This document shows positions 1-4,737 of a stretch of DNA of 5,229 bases, piece after piece. The DNA is from CAIUGU01 sp031398625. Lineage in GTDB: Bacteria > Pseudomonadota > Gammaproteobacteria > Steroidobacterales > Steroidobacteraceae. The stretch is from NCBI GenBank assembly GCA_031398625.1, contig JANNNQ010000385.1:1-5229 (forward strand), read 5' to 3'. The notes under the pieces were generated by a model. The model saw only the letters and a list, made by a program, of their open reading frames with translations, was not told where the DNA came from and did not search any database. Numbering within the stretch: position 1 is the stretch's first letter; each line of letters opens with the position of its first letter. The translations under genes and the position numbers were made by a program.

Positions 1-955
1 CCACATCGAGCCCGCGCGCCGCGACATCGGTCGCCACGACGATGTCCAGCTGGCCGGACTTGAGCCGGGCCACCGTGCGCTCACGCAATGCCTGCGGGAT
101 GTCGCCGTTGAGGGCTGCCGCTGCATAACCGCGCGCCTCAAGACGCTCGGCAAGTTCGGCTGTCGACTGCTTCGTGCGGGCGAAGATCAGGATGCCATCG
201 AACGTTTCCGCCTCGAGGATCCGCGTGAGGGCTTCGAGCTTGGTGTGGCCATCGAGCAGGAAGTAGCGCTGGCGGATGTTCGTCGCCGTGCTGGTCCGGC
301 TCCGGATCGTGACTTCCGCAGGCGACTTCAGGTGCCGCTGCGCGATCTTGCGGATCGGCGGCGGCAGCGTCGCCGAGAACAGGGCGATCTGCCGTCCGGG
401 CGGCGTCTGCTCCAGCACCCATTCCACGTCGTCGATGAATCCCATTCGCAGCATCTCGTCGGCTTCGTCGAGCACGAGGTTGCGCAGGCCGTCGAGCTTC
501 AGCGTGCCGCGCTTCATGTGGTCCATCACCCGCCCGGGCGTGCCCACCACCACGTGCACGCCGCGACGCAATCTCGCGAGCTGCGGTTCATAACTCTGGC
601 CGCCGTAGATCGGCAGGACATGGAAGCCCGGCATCTGCGAGGCATATTTCTGGAACGCTTCGGCGACCTGGATCGCGAGTTCGCGGGTCGGCACGAGCAC
701 CAGCGTCTGCACGCTGTCCACTTCCGGTTTGAGCTGCGACAGGATCGGCAACGCAAAGGCGGCCGTCTTGCCGGTGCCCGTCTGCGCCTGGCCCAGCAGG
801 TCCTTGCCTGCGAGCAGGTGCGGAATCGTTGCGGCCTGGATGGGCGATGGCGCCTCGTAGCCCACTTCCTCGAGCGCCTTGAGCACGGACTCGCTCAACT
901 CGAGATCGCGGAAAGTGGACGGCTCGGCGACAGCCGCAGCGGATTCGGTGGACAT
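1..955 (-). CDS. deaD: ATP-dependent DEAD-box RNA helicase, DeaD/CsdA type (3' end beyond the window)
   Basis: This is the N-terminal 318 residues of a DEAD-box helicase, which unwinds RNA duplexes in ribosome assembly and mRNA turnover, typically important in the cold. Translating the minus strand from ATG 955-953 gives an open frame to the window edge. Visible motifs in order: Q motif (F15, then GYEAPSPIQ at 32-40), Walker A AQTGTGKT (57-64), PTREL (89-93), TPGR (139-142), DEAD (163-166), SAT (194-196), a motif IV-like ILIFARTK (255-262) and motif V ATDVAARGLD (308-317). Motif VI and any C-terminal RNA-binding domain lie off the left edge. The segment ALNGDIPQALRERT and its surroundings resemble E. 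coli DeaD more than RhlE or SrmB as I remember them, so DeaD is the preferred name. The start is supported by an AGGA sequence 7 nt upstream. It is co-oriented with the pdh genes but separated from them by 193 bp. Confidence 0.93.
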   Translation of the reverse strand, partial: MSTESAAAVAEPSTFRDLELSESVLKALEEVGYEAPSPIQAATIPHLLAGKDLLGQAQTGTGKTAAFALPILSQLKPEVDSVQTLVLVPTRELAIQVAEAFQKYASQMPGFHVLPIYGGQSYEPQLARLRRGVHVVVGTPGRVMDHMKRGTLKLDGLRNLVLDEADEMLRMGFIDDVEWVLEQTPPGRQIALFSATLPPPIRKIAQRHLKSPAEVTIRSRTSTATNIRQRYFLLDGHTKLEALTRILEAETFDGILIFARTKQSTAELAERLEARGYAAAALNGDIPQALRERTVARLKSGQLDIVVATDVAARGLDV

Positions 956-961
956 GGAACG

Positions 962-967
962 TTCCTG
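962..967 (-). promoter_or_regulatory. Shine-Dalgarno sequence of deaD
   Basis: The minus strand reads CAGGAAC just before the start; AGGA lies 7 nt from the ATG at 955. It overlaps a perfect 10-bp palindrome GGAACGTTCC (956-965), which abuts the start codon and could pair locally. It fixes the deaD start and contrasts with aceF and lpdA, which show no such sequence. Confidence 0.7.
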
Positions 968-1102
968 ATAGAGACCGGGACGCCTTGGGAATCGGGGTCA
1001 GCGGTCGGGGCGGCATTCTAGCCGCTGCAGCGCAAGGGCGCAGGAGTTTGATGCAGTCTGGTGCCGCATTGAGCTCGTCTGCGTGCCGGAGTACAGTCTG
1101 AG

Positions 1103-1120
1103 GTTAGTTATATAAGTAAC
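1103..1120. repeat. AT-rich near-palindrome upstream of deaD
   Basis: The minus strand reads GTTACTTATATAACTAAC, an 18-bp palindrome in which only the fifth pair from each end fails to match. It overlaps the candidate -10 element, so it could be an operator or simply a by-product of AT-rich promoter DNA. No known regulator consensus is recognised. Confidence 0.4.
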
Positions 1121-1133
1121 TGAAATTAATAAA
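1107..1133 (-). promoter_or_regulatory. candidate promoter for deaD
   Basis: On the minus strand a -10-like TATAAC lies at 1112-1107, with a weak -35-like TTTATT at 1133-1128 and a 15-bp spacer, shorter than the usual 16-18 bp. The AT-rich DNA upstream could act as an UP element. Transcription would start near 1100 and give a leader of roughly 145 nt. The -35 match is poor, so the call rests mainly on the -10 and the AT-rich setting. Confidence 0.3.
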
Positions 1134-1148
1134 TTAAGTTTCCAGAAA

Positions 1149-2912
1149 TTATTTCTTCGGGATGTACAGATCCGTCAGCGTGCCTTCGAACGCTTCAGCC
1201 GAGAACGCCACCGTCTCGGACAACGTCGGATGCGGATGGATGGTCGCGCCGATATCGGCGGCATCGCAGCCCATTTCGACGGCGAGCGCCACTTCGGCAA
1301 TGAGATCGCCCGCGCTGGTACCGACGATGCCGCCACCAATCACCCGGTGCGTCGCGGGATCGAACAGCAGCTTGGTAAAGCCTTCATCGCGGCCGAGCGT
1401 CAGCGAACGGGCATTGGCTGCCCACGGGAACTGCGCCTTCTCGTACGCGATGCCCTTCGCCTTGGCTTCAGTCTCTGTGAGTCCTGCCCAGGCCACCTCG
1501 GGATCGGTGTAGGCAACCGACGGGATCACGCGCGCATCGAACGCCCGCTTCTCGCCGTGGGCCACTTCTGCGGCAAGCTTGCCCTCGTGCGCCGCCTTGT
1601 GGGCGAGCATCGGCTGGCCCACGACGTCGCCGATCGCGAAGATGTGCGGGACGTTGGTGCGCATCTGCTTGTCGGCCGCGATGAACCCGCGGTCACTGAC
1701 GGTGACGCCTGCCTTCTCTGCATCGATCCGGCGCCCGTTCGGCGAGCGGCCGACCGCGACCAGCACCTTGTCGTAGGTTTCAGGCGGAATCGCCTGGTCG
1801 CCTTCGAACGTCACGCGCAGGCCTTCGTCGAGCGCCTCGACCTTCGTGACTTTCGTCCGGACCATGATTTTCTCATAGCGTTTCGTGATCCGCTTCTCGA
1901 GCGGCTTGACGAGATCGCGATCGCAGCCCGGCATGAGCCCTTCGGTCAACTCGACCACGCTGACCCTGACGCCGAGGGCCTCATAGACGCAGGCCATTTC
2001 GAGTCCGATGATGCCCCCGCCAATCACCAGCATGCGCTTCGGCAGATCAAGTTCCAGCGCACCGGTGGAATCAATGATGCGGGGATCGTCCGGCACGCCC
2101 GGCAGCTTCACCGACTCCGAACCCGCTGCGATCACGCATTGCGCGAAGCTGACGCGGCGCGCCGCGCCTTCGCCAGTCACCTCGAATTCATGGGGCGAGA
2201 CGAACTTGCCCAGGCCGCGGATGACCTCGACCTTGCGCTGCTTCGCCATGGTGGCCAGCCCGCCGGTCAGCCGTCCCACCACCTTGTTCTTCCAGTCGCG
2301 AAGCTTCGGCGCATCGATCACCGGATGACCGAACGTGATGCCGAACGGGGCCATCGATTCCGCTTCGTCGATGACCTTGGCCGCATGCAGCAGTGCCTTC
2401 GACGGAATGCAGCCGACGTTGAGACAGACACCACCAAGCGTGGGCCAGCGCTCGATCAATGCCACCCTCATGCCGAGATCCGACGCACGGAACGCTGCGG
2501 TGTAACCACCCGGCCCTGCGCCGAGCACGACCAGGTCGAAATCGTACGAAGAAGGGCTCTGGGCTGCGGGCTTTGGGCTTGGGGCCGGAGGAGAAACCGC
2601 TGTCGGCTGCGGGCTTCCACCGGACTTTGCAGGCGCCTGCTCAGCCGCCGCAGAGGCAGCCCTGGGAGCTGCAGCGGTTGTCGCGGCGGTGACCGTCAGG
2701 ACGACACTGCCCTTCGAGACCCGATCACCCTTCTTCACCGCAACGCTCGCCACTACACCTGCGACCGAAGCCGGCACATCCATCGTCGCCTTGTCGGTTT
2801 CGAGCGTGACGAGCGGCGTTTCGAGGGCAATCGTGTCGCCCGCCTTCACGAGCACATCGATGACTTCCACGTCATGGAAATCACCGATATCGGGAACGAG
2901 GATCTGGGTCAT
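1149..2912 (-). CDS. lpdA: dihydrolipoyl dehydrogenase (E3) of the pyruvate dehydrogenase complex, with N-terminal lipoyl domain
   Basis: E3 is a cytoplasmic FAD flavoenzyme that reoxidises the dihydrolipoyl groups of the complex and reduces NAD+. The protein has 587 residues, about 110-120 more than plain E3 (about 470), because it carries a lipoyl domain (1-74; lipoylated Lys41 in ETDKA) and an Ala/Pro/Ser linker (about 75-122). The E3 body shows the FAD loop GAGPGG (131-136), the redox disulfide Cys163/Cys168 in GGVCLNVGC, the NAD loop GGGIIG (298-303) with Glu321 after the second strand as in NAD-dependent enzymes, the second FAD motif AIGD (426-429), and the catalytic pair His561/Glu566 in HPTLSE. 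All key residues are present. This architecture matches Neisseria P64k and Ralstonia PdhL. It follows aceF by 75 bp. The ATG gives the same first 23 residues as AceF, which supports the start, but no Shine-Dalgarno sequence precedes it. Part of the linker is encoded by a heptamer repeat. Confidence 0.97.
   Translation of the reverse strand: MTQILVPDIGDFHDVEVIDVLVKAGDTIALETPLVTLETDKATMDVPASVAGVVASVAVKKGDRVSKGSVVLTVTAATTAAAPRAASAAAEQAPAKSGGSPQPTAVSPPAPSPKPAAQSPSSYDFDLVVLGAGPGGYTAAFRASDLGMRVALIERWPTLGGVCLNVGCIPSKALLHAAKVIDEAESMAPFGITFGHPVIDAPKLRDWKNKVVGRLTGGLATMAKQRKVEVIRGLGKFVSPHEFEVTGEGAARRVSFAQCVIAAGSESVKLPGVPDDPRIIDSTGALELDLPKRMLVIGGGIIGLEMACVYEALGVRVSVVELTEGLMPGCDRDLVKPLEKRITKRYEKIMVRTKVTKVEALDEGLRVTFEGDQAIPPETYDKVLVAVGRSPNGRRIDAEKAGVTVSDRGFIAADKQMRTNVPHIFAIGDVVGQPMLAHKAAHEGKLAAEVAHGEKRAFDARVIPSVAYTDPEVAWAGLTETEAKAKGIAYEKAQFPWAANARSLTLGRDEGFTKLLFDPATHRVIGGGIVGTSAGDLIAEVALAVEMGCDAADIGATIHPHPTLSETVAFSAEAFEGTLTDLYIPKK
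2554..2588. repeat. degenerate heptamer tract (GGGCnnn)x5 inside lpdA
   Basis: The plus strand reads GGGCTCT, GGGCTGC, GGGCTTT, GGGCTTG, GGGCCGG without gaps: five 7-bp units with a constant GGGC. Related units CGGCTGC and GGGCTTC follow at 2604-2617. On the coding strand it encodes roughly residues 109-120 of LpdA (Pro/Ser/Ala-rich, containing SPKPAAQSP), which is the flexible linker between the lipoyl and E3 domains. Seven is not a multiple of three, so only changes of three units keep the frame. Its unit differs from the GGCTACA arrays in the spacers but has the same period. Confidence 0.7.
2691..2912 (-). repeat. lipoyl-domain coding repeat, copy 3 (lpdA codons 1-74)
   Basis: It encodes a lipoyl domain nearly the same as AceF copy 1: I count 66 of 74 residues identical. 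Codons 1-7 are base-for-base identical to aceF codons 1-7. Codons 8-29 instead match aceF copy 2 at 63 of 66 bases, against 52 of 66 for copy 1. Codons 50-74 return to being closer to copy 1 (59 against 50 of 75). These are hand counts. Confidence 0.85.
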
Positions 2913-2918
2913 TTCTTG

Positions 2919-2932
2919 GGCTACAGGCTACA
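2919..2932. repeat. GGCTACA heptamer repeat, two copies, upstream of lpdA
   Basis: Two perfect GGCTACA units on the plus strand (TGTAGCC in the mRNA) begin 6 nt from the lpdA start codon, exactly the distance seen at aceF. They occupy the place where a Shine-Dalgarno sequence should be. The 6-nt joint reads CAAGAA in the mRNA, which is not a convincing ribosome-binding site. No inverted partner is present in this spacer, so no local hairpin is expected. Confidence 0.8.
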
Positions 2933-2953
2933 GGGGGAGTCGCTCGAATCGGC

Positions 2954-2981
2954 TGCTGACCACTCGCCATTCACTGGTCAC
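2954..2981. repeat. degenerate heptamer tract in the aceF-lpdA spacer
   Basis: In the mRNA direction the units are GTGACCA, GTGAATG, GCGAGTG, GTCAGCA: a 7-bp period with a loose consensus GTGAnTG. It lies directly after the aceF stop. The tract is short and imperfect, so the repeat call is tentative. With the GGCTACA pair it leaves little unique sequence in the 75-bp spacer. Confidence 0.45.
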
Positions 2982-2987
2982 TTTCTG

Positions 2988-4601
2988 TCACGGCACCGCT
3001 TCGAGCAGGCCTCGCACGTCAGCCAGTTTCTGCGCGAGGAACGCGGCGAAACGTGCGCCATTGGCACCATCGATCACGCGGTGATCGTAGGACAGCGACA
3101 AGGGCAGCATCAGGCGGGGCACGAACTGGCCGTCGCGCCACACGGGTTGCTGCGACGACTTCGACACGCCGAGGATCGCGACTTCCGGCGCATTGATGAT
3201 GGGCGTGAATGCCGTGCCGCCGATGCCACCGAGACTGGACACGGTGAACGTGCCGCCCTGCATCTCCGTCCCGGCGAGCTTGCCGGCGCGCGCTTTCTCG
3301 GACAGTGTCGCGAGCTCGCGCGCGAGCTCGTAGACATCCTTGCGGTCGGCATCGCGGATCACCGGCACCATCAATCCATTTGGCGTATCAGCCGCAAACC
3401 CCAGATGAATGTACTTCTTGAAAACGAGGTTCTGGCCGCCCGCATCGAGCGACGCATTGAACAGCGGATACTCCTGCAGCGCCTTGACGGCTGCCCGCAG
3501 GATGAAGGCGAGCGGCGTGAGCTTGACGCCCTCCTTCGCTGCCTTGTCCTTGAGCTTCGCGCGCTCGACTTCCAGCTCGGTGATGTCCGCTGCTTCGTAC
3601 TGCGTGACATGTGGCAGATTGACCCAGCTCGCATGCAGACGGGCGCCCGAGATCTTCTGGATGCGACCGAGGGGCTTGACCTCGATGGGGCCAAACTTCG
3701 CGAAGTCGACCACCGGCACGCTGGGCAACCCTGTGCCGACCGGCGCTGACCCCGTACCCCCTGCCAGGGCCTGTTTGACCCACGCCTTGACGTCGTCGTG
3801 CGAGATGCGGCCCTTGACGCCGGAGCCCCGAACGCGACCGAGATCAACGCCGAGCTCGCGGGCAAAGCGCCTGACCGACGGGCCGGCATAGGCCTTCGCG
3901 AAGGCGGCTTCATCGATGCTTGCCGGAATAGCGGGTGTGGGTGCGGCCTGTGCCGTTGCCACAGGTGCCGGAGCGGGAGCGGAAGCAGGTGCGGCAGCAG
4001 GCTGGGGTGATGCCACCGGCGCACTCGCTGCCGTTGTCACCACGGTGAGTACGACGCTGCCCTTGGAAACGCGATCGCCTTTCTTGATCGCGACATGCTT
4101 GATCACGCCACCGGCCGAGGACGGGACGTCCATCGTTGCCTTCTCGGTTTCGAGCGTGGCCAAGGGGGTGTCGACGGCAATCGTGTCGCCCGCCTTCACC
4201 AGCACCTCGATGACTTCCACGTCATGGAAGTCACCGATATCAGGAACTGTCACGTCGGTCGCAACGGGCGCCATGGGGGTCACCGCTGCCCTCTGTACCG
4301 GAGACGCCGGTGCAACGGGCGAAACGACTGTCGCAGCTGCGGCAGCGGCTGGCGCGGCAGCGGAATGCTGGTCGCCCGCAAGCGTGAGCACCACGCTGCC
4401 CTTCGAGACGCGGTCACCCTTCTTCACCGCCAGGCTCTGCACGACGCCCGCGCCGCTCGCGGGTACGTCCATCGTGGCCTTGTCGGTCTCCAGGGTCACG
4501 AGCGGCGTGTCGACAGCCACTGTGTCGCCGACTTTCACGAGCACATCAATCACTTCGACGTCGTGGAAATCGCCAATGTCGGGAACGAGGATCTGGGTCA
4601 T
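2988..4601 (-). CDS. aceF: dihydrolipoamide acetyltransferase (E2) of the pyruvate dehydrogenase complex
   Basis: E2 forms the core of the pyruvate dehydrogenase complex and transfers acetyl from lipoamide to CoA. The 537 residues hold lipoyl domain 1 (1-74, Lys41), an Ala/Pro linker, lipoyl domain 2 (about 117-187, Lys154 in ETEKA), a second Ala/Pro linker (about 188-228), the E1/E3-binding domain (about 238-275, with PSVRRFAREL and GSGVKGRI), and the catalytic domain (about 300-537). The active-site motif DHRVIDG gives His507 and Asp511. Two lipoyl domains and this length fit the Pseudomonas-type E2 rather than the three-lipoyl E. coli protein. The start is set by the family's usual N-terminus, matching LpdA; no Shine-Dalgarno sequence precedes it, and the mRNA there reads CTTCCC directly after a heptamer array. 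It lies 136 bp after aceE and 75 bp before lpdA, consistent with one operon. Translation may depend on the hairpin in the upstream spacer (inference). Confidence 0.97.
   Translation of the reverse strand: MTQILVPDIGDFHDVEVIDVLVKVGDTVAVDTPLVTLETDKATMDVPASGAGVVQSLAVKKGDRVSKGSVVLTLAGDQHSAAAPAAAAAATVVSPVAPASPVQRAAVTPMAPVATDVTVPDIGDFHDVEVIEVLVKAGDTIAVDTPLATLETEKATMDVPSSAGGVIKHVAIKKGDRVSKGSVVLTVVTTAASAPVASPQPAAAPASAPAPAPVATAQAAPTPAIPASIDEAAFAKAYAGPSVRRFARELGVDLGRVRGSGVKGRISHDDVKAWVKQALAGGTGSAPVGTGLPSVPVVDFAKFGPIEVKPLGRIQKISGARLHASWVNLPHVTQYEAADITELEVERAKLKDKAAKEGVKLTPLAFILRAAVKALQEYPLFNASLDAGGQNLVFKKYIHLGFAADTPNGLMVPVIRDADRKDVYELARELATLSEKARAGKLAGTEMQGGTFTVSSLGGIGGTAFTPIINAPEVAILGVSKSSQQPVWRDGQFVPRLMLPLSLSYDHRVIDGANGARFAAFLAQKLADVRGLLEAVP
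4041..4253 (-). repeat. lipoyl-domain coding repeat, copy 2 (aceF codons 117-187)
   Basis: This is the second AceF lipoyl domain, with Lys154 as the lipoylation site. Its first part (4176-4241) is the segment nearly identical to lpdA 2826-2891, with 3 mismatches in 66 bases, whereas it differs from aceF copy 1 at 17 positions over the same stretch. Beyond that stretch the similarity to lpdA falls to an ordinary paralog level. Confidence 0.85.
4380..4601 (-). repeat. lipoyl-domain coding repeat, copy 1 (aceF codons 1-74)
   Basis: This is the first AceF lipoyl domain, with Lys41 in ETDKA. Its opening codons are identical to those of lpdA, and in both genes the start codon is preceded by 6 nt and then GGCTACA heptamers. 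That points to a duplication unit that included upstream DNA. Confidence 0.85.
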
Positions 4602-4607
4602 GGGAAG

Positions 4608-4649
4608 GGCTACAGGCTACAGGCTACAGGCTACAGGCTACAGGCTACA
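4608..4649. repeat. perfect GGCTACA heptamer array, six copies, upstream of aceF
   Basis: Six uninterrupted identical 7-bp units on the plus strand are followed by a decayed unit GGTAAGA (4650-4656). In the mRNA they read TGTAGCC and end 6 nt before the aceF ATG. Perfect identity suggests recent expansion or ongoing homogenisation by slippage. The period resembles the short tandem heptamer repeats (STRR) described in cyanobacteria, but relatedness is not claimed. Confidence 0.95.
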
Positions 4650-4724
4650 GGTAAGAGGACAAGGCTGTGCTCGGGCTGTCCGGCTATGCTCTCGTTCTGG
4701 CTGTAGCCTGTAGCCTGTAGCCTG
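4613..4724 (-). promoter_or_regulatory. predicted slippable mRNA hairpin between aceE and aceF
   Basis: In the mRNA the three-unit arm comes first and the six-unit arm second, so a perfect 24-bp G+C-containing stem can form with a loop of about 50-64 nt. Because the second arm is longer, the stem can sit in three registers 7 nt apart, leaving 11, 18 or 25 nt free before the aceF ATG. No T-run follows, so it is not an intrinsic terminator. Stabilising the aceE message or limiting aceF initiation are plausible roles, by analogy with intercistronic REP-like hairpins; the role is inference. Confidence 0.6.
4701..4724. repeat. inverted heptamer array TGTAGCC, three copies, downstream of aceE
   Basis: Three perfect TGTAGCC units (4702-4722) lie 14 bp after the aceE stop in the transcription direction, in opposite orientation to the six-unit array. 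The 24 bases 4701-4724 are a perfect reverse complement of three overlapping stretches of that array: 4613-4636, 4620-4643 and 4627-4650. Scattered GGCTnTn relatives occur between the arms at 4663, 4674 and 4682. Confidence 0.92.
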
Positions 4725-4737
4725 ATCCTCATGCGTT

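Larger units (their letters stand above)
956..1148 (-). other. lpdA-deaD intergenic region (probable deaD leader)
   Basis: This 193-bp non-coding stretch lies between the lpdA stop and the deaD start. Its lpdA-proximal part (about 1103-1148) is very AT-rich, with 6 G/C in the 38 bp 1103-1140, in an otherwise G+C-rich window. The deaD-proximal part is G+C-rich. It contains a short inverted repeat GCGGC-TAGAAT-GCCGC (1010-1025), whose loop resembles a -10 hexamer but has no good -35 at normal spacing. I see no G+C-rich hairpin followed by a T-run, so no intrinsic terminator for the pdh operon can be called, and read-through into deaD is possible. A long 5' leader would be in keeping with cold-induced helicase genes, but that is inference. 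Confidence 0.6.

Noticed and set aside
1010..1025. GCGGC-TAGAAT-GCCGC as a deaD promoter or terminator.
   Set aside because: The TAGAAT fits a -10, but no -35 is found at 16-18 bp. As a hairpin it has only a 5-bp stem and no T-run.
1144..1156. Small inverted repeat AGAAAT-T-ATTTCT across the lpdA stop codon as a terminator.
   Set aside because: The loop of one base is too small, the stem is AT-rich, and half of it lies in the coding sequence; probably chance in AT-rich DNA.
1230..3749. An 839-codon open frame on the plus strand spanning lpdA and part of aceF.
   Set aside because: It lies antisense to two genes with complete, motif-proven families. Long antisense frames are expected in G+C-rich DNA with biased third positions, and its translation is Arg/His/Asp-rich without any recognisable domain.
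3916..4713. A 265-codon plus-strand frame with Ala/Thr/Ser-rich periodic sequence.
   Set aside because: It is the reverse of the Ala/Pro linkers and lipoyl repeats of aceF. The YRLQATG-like peptide repeat at its end in a neighbouring frame is only the heptamer array read three units at a time.
4608..4724. CRISPR array or intrinsic terminator.
   Set aside because: The units are 7 bp and contiguous, with no spacers of 25-40 bp, so it is not CRISPR. The hairpin is not followed by a T-run in the mRNA direction, so it is not a standard terminator.
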